Of a stretch of 40,502 nt of DNA, positions 7,760-15,496 are shown in pieces. A model generated the notes under the pieces. The model did not search any database. It was not told the origin of the DNA and saw nothing but the letters and a program-made list of their open reading frames with translations. Position 1 is the first letter of the stretch; every line of letters starts with the position of its first letter. Source of the DNA: Candidatus Firestoneibacteriota bacterium (GTDB lineage Bacteria > Oederibacteriota > D2-FULL-39-29 > CAIOVX01); assembly GCA_903861835.1 (NCBI GenBank), contig CAIOVX010000090.1, positions 1 to 40,502 on the forward strand, in the 5' to 3' direction. Both the position numbers and the translations under genes were made by a program.

Positions 7760-8587
7760 TTACATTATCTCCGCGATACCTTCTTCATCAACTTTGAAGG
7801 TCGAGAGCGGAGGCCTCGAATCTGTGTCTTTTCCGCTTTCATAATTAAAGAGTTTCTTTGCGTCCTTGGACATTTTCTTCGTGAGCAGCGACAGCTTTAT
7901 GCCCACGGGGCAGGCCTCTTCACAGGCCCTGCAATCCGTGCACCTGCCGAACACGTGCTGCATCCGTATCTGCTGGAAGACTTTATTCTCCGCGGTATTC
8001 ACAACTTTGTTAAGATATTCCGGCATCAGCCTGTTCGCGAAACAGTCCGGGCAGTAGCAGACCGGGCACACATTCCTGCAGGCGTAGCACCTGATGCATC
8101 TTTCAAATTCCTTGTTCCAGAAAGCTTCCTTTTCTTTTGAGGAAAGTTCTTCAAATTTCTCTATATCAGACATGTCTTCCTTCCTGCCGAGATCTTTTAC
8201 TGTTCCGACAGTGAAATCCACCCCGTCAAGTTTGTTTTCCGTGCAGGTTGAGCATTTCGAGCTTTCCACTCCCTCGCAGGCAACGCCTATGATGACCACA
8301 TTTTCACGCAGGATCTGGTGCTCCTTGATAATCTCACGGACGCTTCTTAAATCGCAGCCCTTGGCAACAACTGCCGCTTTCTGCTTCTTAATTTTAGGAA
8401 GATAAACCGCGAGATTATTCACGCAGGATTTATTGAAGACGAGTTTTACCGCGTCCTCGGGCTTGTTCATAAAAACAGGACGCGAGGCGCCCGGCTCAAA
8501 GGAATTCTCGTAGCCGATGACCCAGTCAACTTTTTTCTCCGCTAAAAGCTTCTTAGCTATTTCCTGCATCTCTTTTTCCATCCCCAT
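7760..8587 (-). CDS. flxC: FlxC-like 4Fe-4S dicluster protein
   Basis: 275 aa cytosolic iron-sulfur protein. The N-terminal region (about 20-135) resembles the coenzyme F420 hydrogenase/dehydrogenase beta-type fold, with Cys residues at 55, 78, 104, 112 and 115. Two 4Fe-4S motifs follow: Cys 164/167/170/174 and Cys 216/219/222/226, each ending in CP, with additional cysteines at 177, 179 and 182. Position between flxD and flxB supports FlxC. A second ATG two codons in (8581) is better spaced from AAGGA and may be the true start. Distinguishing FlxB from FlxC homologs by sequence alone is uncertain; order of genes is the main argument. Confidence 0.78.
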   Translation of the reverse strand: MGMEKEMQEIAKKLLAEKKVDWVIGYENSFEPGASRPVFMNKPEDAVKLVFNKSCVNNLAVYLPKIKKQKAAVVAKGCDLRSVREIIKEHQILRENVVIIGVACEGVESSKCSTCTENKLDGVDFTVGTVKDLGRKEDMSDIEKFEELSSKEKEAFWNKEFERCIRCYACRNVCPVCYCPDCFANRLMPEYLNKVVNTAENKVFQQIRMQHVFGRCTDCRACEEACPVGIKLSLLTKKMSKDAKKLFNYESGKDTDSRPPLSTFKVDEEGIAEIM

Positions 8588-8632
8588 CCTTGCGTTTTAC
8601 GTTATAAATGTTACGAACGTTAAGAACGTAAA
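8588..8632. repeat. ACGTTATAAACGTT phrase repeat between flxD and flxC
   Basis: The 51-base gap holds words such as ACGTTATAAATGTTACGAACG, GTTAAGAACGT, matching the larger repeat block at 9065-9225 on the other side of flxD. No gene or terminator is seen. Confidence 0.6.
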
Positions 8633-8638
8633 AGACCT

Positions 8639-9052
8639 TTATTTGGAATTACTATCCTTCCAATCCTGCGTCTCTGTTACCACTTTCTTCACCACTTCCG
8701 CAAACTTCTTTCCCTCTGACGCCGAGACCCACGAAGCGTGAAACCTTCTCTTATCTATGCCGAAGAAATCAAGGAGCTCCTTCAGATGAGCGTAGCGCCT
8801 TCTCCAGTAGTAGTTGCCCTCGGAATAGTGGCAGTCGCCGGGGTGACAGCCTGAGACCAGCACTCCGTCGGCTCCCTTGTGGAAAGCTTCAATGACCATC
8901 ATAGGGTCCATCCTGCCCGTGCAGGGTATCCTTATGATCTTGATATCGGCAGGATAAATATTCCTGCCAAGCCCGGTCAAGTCGGCGCCGGCGTAAGAAC
9001 ACCAGTTACATAAGAACCCGACTATATTTAACTTCTTCTCTTTAACTTCCAT
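8639..9052 (-). CDS. flxD: FlxD/MvhD-like 2Fe-2S electron transfer subunit
   Basis: 137 aa, the typical length of MvhD/FlxD. The family's conserved cysteines are all present: C15 and C18 in FLCNWCSY, C44 in RIPCTGRMDP, C69 and C74 in SGCHPGDCHY. MvhD-type subunits pass electrons from a hydrogenase or NADH module to HdrA. The gene sits directly after hdrA, as expected, but separated from it by 173 bases of phrase repeat, and is followed by flxC. Both flanking gaps carry the same repeat family, so this gene is bracketed by it. Confidence 0.9.
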   Translation of the reverse strand: MEVKEKKLNIVGFLCNWCSYAGADLTGLGRNIYPADIKIIRIPCTGRMDPMMVIEAFHKGADGVLVSGCHPGDCHYSEGNYYWRRRYAHLKELLDFFGIDKRRFHASWVSASEGKKFAEVVKKVVTETQDWKDSNSK

Positions 9053-9064
9053 AGCCCCTGTAGT

Positions 9065-9225
9065 TGAACATTCGTTTTTAACGTTACTAACGTTCTTAAC
9101 GTTTATAACGAAAACATTTTGGTGAACATCCGTTTTTAACGTTAATAACGTTCTTAACGTTTTGACGAAAACATACTTGCGCTTTACGTTATAAACGTTA
9201 TAAACCTTATGAACGTTATAAACGA
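9065..9225. repeat. Direct repeats of an AACGTT-rich unit between hdrA and flxD
   Basis: Two near-identical units of about 52 bases lie at 9065-9117 and 9123-9174; each starts TGAACAT, contains TTTTTAACGTTA and TAACGTTCTTAACGTTT and ends ACGAAAACAT. A further stretch at 9187-9225 repeats CGTTATAAACG. The AACGTT core is itself palindromic. Only two long units exist and there are no unique spacers, so it is not a CRISPR array. Confidence 0.8.
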
Positions 9226-11202
9226 TTATTGCGTTACTGTCTCTATCTGATCATACACCTGCCTTTCACTAAACCCCTTTAAATCTACCGCTTTTGAATA
9301 GCAGGCTCCGACACAGGCGCCGCAGCCCTTGCAGACGCTATCAAGCACCTTAGCCACATGCTTAAGGTTCCCTCTGGACACTTCCCTGTCTTCCATTTCT
9401 ATCGCGCTATAAGGACAGACATTGTAACACGTCTCACAGCCGCTGCAGACCAGCGGGTCAACTTTGGCTATCAACGGCTCAACTTCCATTTTCTCTTTTG
9501 AGAAAAGTCCGAGTACTTTTGAAGCGGCAGCGCCGGCCTGAGCGACAGTATCGGGGATGTCTTTACAGGCCTGGCAGGCGCCGGCAACAAAAACTCCTGC
9601 GATTGCGGTTTCTACCGGCCCAAGCTTCGGGTGAAGTTCAGTAAAGAAGCCGTACTGGTCATAGGATACATGGAATAACTGGGCCAGACTCTTTGCGTCT
9701 TTCCTTGGCTCCAGGCCATTAGCAAGCACAACCATATCGGCCACTATCTCAACCTGGCTTCCGGAAAGCGTATCGGCGCCTCTGACAATAAGTTTGTCTT
9801 TCTTCTCGTAGATCTTGCTTACTCTGCCGCGGAGGTAAATAACCCCATATTCATTCTGCGCCTTTTGGACAAACTCTTCGTAATTTTTTCCGGCGGCCCT
9901 GATGTCTATGTAGAAGACATAGCAGTTCACTTCCGGATAATGTTCTTTCATGAGCATCGCCTGTTTCGCGGTGTACATACAGCAGACACGCGAGCAGTAA
10001 GGGCGTCCTTTGGATTCGTCCCTGGAACCGACGCACTGTATCCAGACAAGGTTCTTGGGTTCTTTCTTGTCCGAAAGGCGGACGACATGCCCTTCGGTCG
10101 GACCGGAGGAGTTTATGAGACGCTCAAACTGCAGGCTGGTTACAACATCTTTGTACTCGCCGTAGCCGTACTCTCCGTATACATTTGAATCAAATATATC
10201 AAAGCCGGTCGCCAGAACTACGGCGCCGAACTTTTCGGTTACGACTTCATCCTGCTGATTAAAATCTATGGCCTGCGTGGGGCAGACTTTCTCGCAGATT
10301 CTGCATTTCCCGGTAAGAAAGAAGGTGCAGGCTTCGCGGTCAATAACAGGTTTATTCGGCACGGCCTGAGGGAACGGCGTGTAGATTGCCTTCCTGGGCG
10401 CAATCTTTTCGTCAAACTCGGACTGGGCGCGCTTTGACGGACACTTCAAGGTGCAGACGCCGCAGGAGATACACTTCTTATTGTCTACGGAGCTGGCTTT
10501 CTTTTTTATCTTGATATCAAAGTTCCCTACATAGCCGTTCACTTCCACAACTTCGCTGTAAACGCGAAGCTCAATATTAGGATGCTGTGAAGCGGCGACC
10601 ATCTTGGGAGTAAGTATGCACGCGGAGCAATCCAGCGTAGGAAAAGTTTTGTCCAGTTGGGCCATTCTGCCGCCGATGGAGGGATCTTTCTCGACTATTA
10701 CAACTTTATGCCCCGCTTCCGCTATATCAAGCGCGGCCTGTATACCGGCGATACCTCCGCCGATGACCAGCGCGCGTTTTTCAACGGTCGCATACATTTT
10801 TGAAAGAGCTTCAGACCTGCGGACCTTCGCCACTGACATTTCCATAAGCTTCATAGCTTTTAGTGTCGCAGCTTCCTTGTCGTCGCTGTGCACCCAGGAA
10901 TCGTGCTCTCTGACATTGGCCATCTCTGACATATATTGATTTATTCCGGAACGCTCGGCAGCCTTTCTGAAAGTCCCTTCATGCATGCGGGGAGAGCAAG
11001 CCGTAACCACTATTCTGTCAAGTTTGTGTTCCTTAACGGCTTCAATAATGGCGTTCTGGCCCGGATCAGAGCACATATATTTGTAGTCGATGGCGTATTT
11101 AACGCCCGGCAGGGTAAGCGCATATTCAGCGACCCTCTTCACATCAACTACACCGGCTATGTTTGTGCCGCAATGGCACACAAATACGCCTATTCTGGCC
11201 AT
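9226..11202 (-). CDS. hdrA: HdrA: FAD-containing heterodisulfide reductase subunit A
   Basis: 658 aa, normal bacterial HdrA length. The N-terminal domain has the HdrA signature CHCGTNIAG (9-17) and TACSPRMHEGTF (68-77). The FAD domain starts with VIGGGIAGIQAA (147-157) and EKDPSIGGRM (171-180), followed by the cluster region TLDCSACILTPKM (189-201). Inserted ferredoxin sites are at about 244-254 (CISCGVCTLKC) and 292-307; two more 4Fe-4S motifs close the protein (about 590-645). HdrA is the flavin-based bifurcation centre, splitting electrons between ferredoxin and the disulfide site of HdrB. It begins immediately after hdrB. No selenocysteine codon is involved. Confidence 0.95.
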   Translation of the reverse strand: MARIGVFVCHCGTNIAGVVDVKRVAEYALTLPGVKYAIDYKYMCSDPGQNAIIEAVKEHKLDRIVVTACSPRMHEGTFRKAAERSGINQYMSEMANVREHDSWVHSDDKEAATLKAMKLMEMSVAKVRRSEALSKMYATVEKRALVIGGGIAGIQAALDIAEAGHKVVIVEKDPSIGGRMAQLDKTFPTLDCSACILTPKMVAASQHPNIELRVYSEVVEVNGYVGNFDIKIKKKASSVDNKKCISCGVCTLKCPSKRAQSEFDEKIAPRKAIYTPFPQAVPNKPVIDREACTFFLTGKCRICEKVCPTQAIDFNQQDEVVTEKFGAVVLATGFDIFDSNVYGEYGYGEYKDVVTSLQFERLINSSGPTEGHVVRLSDKKEPKNLVWIQCVGSRDESKGRPYCSRVCCMYTAKQAMLMKEHYPEVNCYVFYIDIRAAGKNYEEFVQKAQNEYGVIYLRGRVSKIYEKKDKLIVRGADTLSGSQVEIVADMVVLANGLEPRKDAKSLAQLFHVSYDQYGFFTELHPKLGPVETAIAGVFVAGACQACKDIPDTVAQAGAAASKVLGLFSKEKMEVEPLIAKVDPLVCSGCETCYNVCPYSAIEMEDREVSRGNLKHVAKVLDSVCKGCGACVGACYSKAVDLKGFSERQVYDQIETVTQ

Positions 11203-12075
11203 TTAGAGTATTCCTTTTTCTTTAAGGACCTTGACGGGGTCCACGAAATGTTTTTTAAATGCCATATCCAGAGCATTGTATCCCAGCGCTAGCCCTATCA
11301 TCTGTGAAATATATATTATGGGGAGCCCTATCTTCTTGCCGCTCTTCCTTTCTATCTCTCTCTGCCGTGAATCAAGATTAGCGTGGCAAAGCGGGCAGGC
11401 AACAACAATAACATCCGCGCCGCATTCCTTAGCGTCGCTTAAAATATCTCCGGTCAATTTCAAAACGGCTTCTTTTTTAGTAAGAGAAAAAGCGGCGCCG
11501 CAGCATTCTGTCTTGTAGCCCCACTTTACGGTTTCCGCTCCAAGCGCCTGAACGGTTTTATCCATAAACATCGGATTCTCTATCCTGTCAAAATCACAAA
11601 CTTCGGGCGGGCGCGTCATAAGACAACCGTAGTAACTGGCAACCTTAAGCCCTTTAAGAGGCTTCTTTACTTTCGCTTTCAGGGCTTCAAGCCCGTAAGT
11701 TTCATAAAATACTCTCGCAAGGTGCAGCACTTTCGCACCGCCGTGATATTCTTCCCCGACCACTTCCCCAACATCTTTCCTCATTTCCTCATCGGTCGCC
11801 ATCGTGTGATGAGCAATGGCAAGGCGCGAGAAACAGGCCGAGCAGGGAGAAGTTATAGGAATATTGTTCTTCTCAGCCCAAATAAGAGTCTTTGCCGGCA
11901 ACGCGTTCGCCGCGATATCGGAGGTTATGTGGGCAGACGTAGCCCCGCAGCATACCCAATGGGGGATTTCAACAAGTTCAATACCTAGATCCTCGCAGAC
12001 TATCCGGGTTGATATGTCATATTCCTTGGCCGTCGATGAAAGCGAGCAGCCCGGAAAATATCCCAGCTTAACCAT
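11203..12075 (-). CDS. hdrB: HdrB: CCG-domain heterodisulfide reductase subunit B
   Basis: 290 aa with two complete CCG motifs, the ligands of the noncubane 4Fe-4S clusters: Cys 10, 42/43, 78/81 (FPGCSLSS, VCCGATS, CSACF) and Cys 151, 191/192, 227/230 (YYGCLMTRP, ECCGAAF, CPLCHANLD). HdrB reduces a disulfide: CoM-S-S-CoB in methanogens, and DsrC trisulfide-like or other protein disulfides proposed in bacteria. There is no methanogenesis gene here, so the physiological disulfide is unknown. The start overlaps the hdrC stop by 8 bases and hdrA follows with no gap, which fits a tight complex-encoding operon. Confidence 0.94.
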   Translation of the reverse strand: MVKLGYFPGCSLSSTAKEYDISTRIVCEDLGIELVEIPHWVCCGATSAHITSDIAANALPAKTLIWAEKNNIPITSPCSACFSRLAIAHHTMATDEEMRKDVGEVVGEEYHGGAKVLHLARVFYETYGLEALKAKVKKPLKGLKVASYYGCLMTRPPEVCDFDRIENPMFMDKTVQALGAETVKWGYKTECCGAAFSLTKKEAVLKLTGDILSDAKECGADVIVVACPLCHANLDSRQREIERKSGKKIGLPIIYISQMIGLALGYNALDMAFKKHFVDPVKVLKEKGIL

Positions 12076-12664
12076 TGGTCTCCCTTATCTTTTCCTTCTG
12101 TTTTTTGTGTATCTTTGAGAACATTTCAAGGTGTTCCCACATAGCTACAGGATCATTTATAAAATGCGGGAAAAGCGCTATTTTCCCTTTGAGGAACATC
12201 TGAAGTCCGAGCGGGAAAACATCCTTGAAAGGATTCAAGCTTATTATATTGTAGGTCATTATTAGTCCAAGCTCGTAAACCTTGCCTGTATATTGAAGCG
12301 ATTTGAGGAAGATCCAGTCGAAGATGGGGATTTCTGTGTCGGAAACTTCGTATTTGCCCGCCTGAGCCATGATCTTAAGGGTGTCCATTACTTTGGCGAT
12401 ATCAATTTCTCTTGGACAGCGTGTCGTACAGGTCTCGCAGGAAACGCAATACCAGGCGGTATTGCTTCCCATTACTTCATCGTGCAGTCCGAGCTGAATC
12501 AACCTCATTGTCATGGTCGGAGGATAATCCATCTTAAAGGCCATAGGGCAGCCGGCGGAGCACTTTCCGCACTGGTAGCAGTTGGATATCTTCTGCTTGC
12601 TTAAGCGTTCGACATCCTTCCTGAAACCCTGTTTAAAGTTCTTTTCTTCGAGATACTGCTTCAT
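12068..12664 (-). CDS. hdrC: HdrC: 4Fe-4S heterodisulfide reductase subunit C
   Basis: 198 aa with two classical 4Fe-4S motifs: Cys 29/32/35/39 (CYQCGKCSAGCP) and Cys 73/76/79/83 (CVSCETCTTRCP), the normal HdrC pattern linking HdrA and HdrB. The remaining C-terminal part is alpha-helical-looking and has no cysteines. It is the first gene of the operon; the promoter and a 63-nt leader with a GC-rich hairpin lie upstream. Confidence 0.93.
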   Translation of the reverse strand: MKQYLEEKNFKQGFRKDVERLSKQKISNCYQCGKCSAGCPMAFKMDYPPTMTMRLIQLGLHDEVMGSNTAWYCVSCETCTTRCPREIDIAKVMDTLKIMAQAGKYEVSDTEIPIFDWIFLKSLQYTGKVYELGLIMTYNIISLNPFKDVFPLGLQMFLKGKIALFPHFINDPVAMWEHLEMFSKIHKKQKEKIRETNG

Positions 12665-12692
12665 TTTTTTAGATTTTTCCCGGAAACAGAAT

Positions 12693-12712
12693 GGGGGGAA
12701 GCTTTTCCCCCC
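12693..12712 (-). promoter_or_regulatory. GC hairpin in the hdr-flx operon leader
   Basis: Arms 12693-12700 and 12705-12712 form a perfect 8-bp stem, six of the pairs G-C, around a 4-base loop within the predicted 63-nt 5' leader of hdrC. No T-tract follows on the minus strand, so it is not a simple terminator; it could be a stabiliser, a protein-binding site or an attenuator. Confidence 0.5.
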
Positions 12713-12733
12713 GCGAAGCCACGGAACGGATTG

Positions 12734-12762
12734 ATTATATCATACGGAAAAAGCGATGACAA
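12734..12762 (-). promoter_or_regulatory. Sigma70-type promoter of hdrCBA-flxDCBA
   Basis: On the minus strand TTGTCA (complement of 12757-12762), a 17-base spacer ending in TGA, and TATAAT (complement of 12734-12739) match consensus spacing and an extended -10. Predicted transcription start near 12727. Confidence 0.7.
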
Positions 12763-12799
12763 CGACTTTTTGGACAGCCGCATATAGCCTTTTATACAT

Positions 12800-12829
12800 T
12801 TTGAACAATTATTTTGGTATAATCTACCC
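12800..12829 (+). promoter_or_regulatory. Promoter predicting a leaderless ldcA transcript
   Basis: TATAAT at 12818-12823 is preceded by TGG (extended -10) and followed by six bases and then the ATG at 12830, so the transcript would begin at the start codon. A TTTTGAAC word ends 11 bases before the -10 box; the same word at the same distance occurs before lptF. No ribosome-binding site is present. Confidence 0.6.
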
Positions 12830-13711
12830 ATGTCAATCAAGAACATCCGGATAATCACCCCAAGCTGGCTCGTTAAGAGCAGAAAAGAACTGGCTCTGGG
12901 GGTGAAGACGCTGGAACGGCTCGGGTTCACGGTCAAGAACGGCGGGTTCGCCGCTAAATTGCCTTCCGAAAAAGAGAAAGCCGACCAGATACACTCCGCC
13001 TTCCAAGATAAAAGTACTGATCTTATACTAGCCCAGCGCGGCGGGTACAGTTCACTTCGAGTCCTCCCCTATATTAATTACGGCCTTATCAAACGGAATA
13101 AGAAACCCATTGCAGGCTTCTCCGACATGAGCACGCTGCTTAACTCCATATATGAACGCACCGGAATGGTGACGCTCCACGCCCCAATGCTCTGGAACCT
13201 CTCGGAGCCGACCACTTTCACGCTGAATTCATTCCTTAACGCGCTGGACGGCTACCCCAACAAAGAACTTTTCAGCGAAGCCCCGGTAAAGGTTCTGAAA
13301 CCCGGCAAGGCCTCGGGAACTCTCAAGGGCGGGAACCTGGTAACCCTGACCTCCCTGACCGGGACTGAATGGGAAATAAACACGGACGAAACAATAATGT
13401 TTCTTGAAGATATCGACGAGAAACCGCACCAGATAGACAGGTTGCTCTCGCAATGGATACTTAACGGCAAGTTTAATAAAGTAAAGGGACTCATTCTCGG
13501 GGATTTCCGGGGCACAGAGACCGCTCAGGTGTTTAAGGTGCTAACTTCGCAATTGAAGCTCAAGATACCGGTAGTCCATTGCCCCTACATCGGGCATGTG
13601 AAGAATAAAATAACTCTGCCTGTCGGAGCTTCGGTAACACTGGATACCGCAAACGGCTCTCTCCTTATAACCGGCCCGTCGCCGGTCCTTCCCTCAAGGC
13701 TGGCCAAATGA
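12830..13711 (+). CDS. ldcA: Muramoyl-tetrapeptide (LD-) carboxypeptidase, peptidase family S66
   Basis: 293 aa. S66 serine peptidase that removes the terminal D-Ala from murein tetrapeptides during peptidoglycan recycling, or cleaves related immunity substrates. The catalytic triad is readable: Ser98 in GFSDMST, Glu193 in LEDIDEKPHQID and His256 in GHVKNKITLPVGA; the substrate-binding RGGYSS segment is at 70-75. No signal peptide, hence cytosolic. First gene of a + strand operon, overlapping the next gene by four bases (ATGA). The start is fixed by the -10 box six bases upstream, implying a leaderless mRNA. Confidence 0.9.
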   Translation: MSIKNIRIITPSWLVKSRKELALGVKTLERLGFTVKNGGFAAKLPSEKEKADQIHSAFQDKSTDLILAQRGGYSSLRVLPYINYGLIKRNKKPIAGFSDMSTLLNSIYERTGMVTLHAPMLWNLSEPTTFTLNSFLNALDGYPNKELFSEAPVKVLKPGKASGTLKGGNLVTLTSLTGTEWEINTDETIMFLEDIDEKPHQIDRLLSQWILNGKFNKVKGLILGDFRGTETAQVFKVLTSQLKLKIPVVHCPYIGHVKNKITLPVGASVTLDTANGSLLITGPSPVLPSRLAK

Positions 13712-14283
13712 ACTATATCTGGGCAGGCCTGATGATACTTTCTGTGATCTTCGCCGTGATAAACGGCAAGACTGCGGAGTTCACAAAAGCAATATTTGAC
13801 GGAGCCAAGTCAGGCGTTGAAATATCCCTGATGCTGGCCGGTATCATTGCCGTCTGGCTGGGTATGACGCAGATAATTGAAGACTCCGGAATGAGAGAGA
13901 AAATATCAAATTTCTTCCGTCCGGTCATTTCAAAGCTCTTCAAGGGCATACCTGAAGGGCACAACGCAACAAGCTCAATCACCTTGAACATCCTTTCAAA
14001 CATGCTCGGGACAGGGAATGCCGCCACCGCGCTCGGCATAAAGGCGATGAATGACCTGCAAACACTGAATCCTTCAAAAGAGACCATCTCCTTTGACCAG
14101 ATGCTCTTCGTGGTCATCAATACTTCAAGCATCCAGCTTGTGCCTTTCACTATAATCGGCCTGCTGTCGCAATTTGGCTCAAAGAATCCGACAATAGTTA
14201 TAGTCCCCATACTAATCGCGACCGTGTTAACGACTACCATAGCCATCACAAACCTCTTCCTCTTCAGGAGGTTCTTTAAATGA
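13708..14283 (+). CDS. spmA: SpmA-like membrane protein (nucleoside recognition/Gate domain)
   Basis: 191 aa integral membrane protein of the spore maturation protein A family. Hydrophobic segments lie at about 3-20, 38-60, 125-150 and 160-185; the Gate-domain pattern GMTQIIEDSGM...FRPVISKLF...SSITLNILSNMLGTGNAATALG is clear. In Bacillus SpmA/SpmB act in spore-core dehydration, but the pair is widespread in non-spore-formers, where its function is not established. It overlaps both neighbours by four bases and is therefore coupled to the carboxypeptidase and to spmB. Confidence 0.88.
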   Translation: MNYIWAGLMILSVIFAVINGKTAEFTKAIFDGAKSGVEISLMLAGIIAVWLGMTQIIEDSGMREKISNFFRPVISKLFKGIPEGHNATSSITLNILSNMLGTGNAATALGIKAMNDLQTLNPSKETISFDQMLFVVINTSSIQLVPFTIIGLLSQFGSKNPTIVIVPILIATVLTTTIAITNLFLFRRFFK

Positions 14284-14819
14284 TGGAAGCAGTCAAGTAC
14301 ATATCAGCGCTAATTATCCCGGTCTTCTTCCTCTTCGTATTAGTTTACGGGCTGGCGAGAAGGGTTAAGGTTTACGATTCCTTTATTTTGGGAGCAAAAG
14401 AGAGTCTGCCGACAATTTTCAAGATATTCCCTTACATAGTCGGTATATTTATTGCAATTAAATGTTTCCAGGCATCAGGGGCTCTTGATGCGGTCAAGAA
14501 TATGCTTTCAGGCGCTTTCGCTCTGGCCGGCGTTCCGGCTGAAGTTATCTCTATCGCTTTGATTAAACCACTATCCGGCAGCGCTTCCACAGCTGTTTTT
14601 ACGGATATGCTTAAAACCTTCGGACCGGATAATATCACGGTGCTGACCGCGGCTATAATAATGGGCAGCACCGAGACCACTTTCTATGTAATCTCGGTTT
14701 ATCTCGGTTCGGTCGGCATTAAGAATTCAAGATACCTGGTGGCGGTCTGCCTGATATCGGACGTTATTGGGATTGTGCTGGCTGTAACTATCGCGAGGAG
14801 ATTCTTCTTTAATGTGTAG
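14280..14819 (+). CDS. spmB: SpmB-like membrane protein (nucleoside recognition/Gate domain)
   Basis: 179 aa, the partner of SpmA, with membrane segments at about 5-25, 45-65, 80-100, 120-145 and 150-172. Typical features are YDSFILGAKESLPTIFKIFP and SGSASTAVFTDMLKTFGPD, the latter characteristic of the SpmB half of the Gate-domain pair. Starts within the spmA stop and is itself overlapped by the amidotransferase gene by eight bases. Confidence 0.88.
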   Translation: MMEAVKYISALIIPVFFLFVLVYGLARRVKVYDSFILGAKESLPTIFKIFPYIVGIFIAIKCFQASGALDAVKNMLSGAFALAGVPAEVISIALIKPLSGSASTAVFTDMLKTFGPDNITVLTAAIIMGSTETTFYVISVYLGSVGIKNSRYLVAVCLISDVIGIVLAVTIARRFFFNV

Positions 14820-15495
14820 ATTATTCGGAATTACAAAGTTTGATATTGAACACCACCTCGGTCTGGCAATGGACTTTTTCGCGCTGGCAGAGAAAGGCAA
14901 CGTTCCCCCGGACCACAAACCGGGGCATCTTGACGGCTGGGGAATCGGCTGGTACAAGGGCGGGCACGGTGAAATTGTCAAAAGCGGCAAACCTATCACT
15001 TCAGAGAAGGAACTTTTCCTTTCAACTATCCGGTCTATCGGAAAAGCGGATATTCTCATTCTGCATCTGAGGTTATCTGCCTGGAAAGGAACCGAATACA
15101 AGGAACACGCGCATCCCTTCCTGCTCCATAACGCGATGCTGGCGCATAACGGAACAATCAAGGATTATAAAGATATGCTGGGCGAGCCGGCATTTACGGG
15201 ATTTGACACGGAAGCATTGCTCAGGTTCGCCTTGAAGCAGAACTCGTGGAGCGTGAAAAAAGCGTTCACCGCAGCGGTCTCAAAGATACGCAAAAACTAT
15301 TCTTATTCCGCATTAAACCTGCTCTTTTCGGACGGGAAAAATCTTTTCGCTCTTCGAGAATTTACAAAATGGCCGGAATATTACACGCTTTATGATGCCG
15401 ATTACCACGGTTCAAAAGTGGTCTGCTCGGAGAGAATTACTTCAAAACTTGACTGGACGGTTTTGCCTCAGAACGAAATCAAAGCTTACACGTAG
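14812..15495 (+). CDS. Class II glutamine amidotransferase (YafJ-like)
   Basis: 227 aa Ntn-hydrolase-type glutaminase domain. Cys2 directly follows the initiator Met (MCRLFGI), the expected N-terminal nucleophile after Met removal, and the oxyanion/glutamine site GHLDGWGIGWY and HLRLSA...HPF...HNGTI are present. The domain stands alone, as in the YafJ/EgtC family, with no synthetase partner, so the acceptor for ammonia is unknown. Last gene of the + strand operon; it ends one base before the stop of the convergent HPS-RraA gene. Confidence 0.88.
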   Translation: MCRLFGITKFDIEHHLGLAMDFFALAEKGNVPPDHKPGHLDGWGIGWYKGGHGEIVKSGKPITSEKELFLSTIRSIGKADILILHLRLSAWKGTEYKEHAHPFLLHNAMLAHNGTIKDYKDMLGEPAFTGFDTEALLRFALKQNSWSVKKAFTAAVSKIRKNYSYSALNLLFSDGKNLFALREFTKWPEYYTLYDADYHGSKVVCSERITSKLDWTVLPQNEIKAYT

Positions 15496-15496
15496 C

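Noticed and set aside
9065-9174. Possible CRISPR array or integration site
   Set aside because: Only two units, almost contiguous, with no spacer sequences and no cas genes.
9226-12664. HdrABC as evidence for methanogenesis
   Set aside because: Bacterial Flx-Hdr operons carry the same subunits; the flx genes and diderm envelope genes point to a bacterium.
13708-14819. SpmA/SpmB as evidence of sporulation
   Set aside because: The family is widespread in non-spore-formers and no sporulation gene is in the window.
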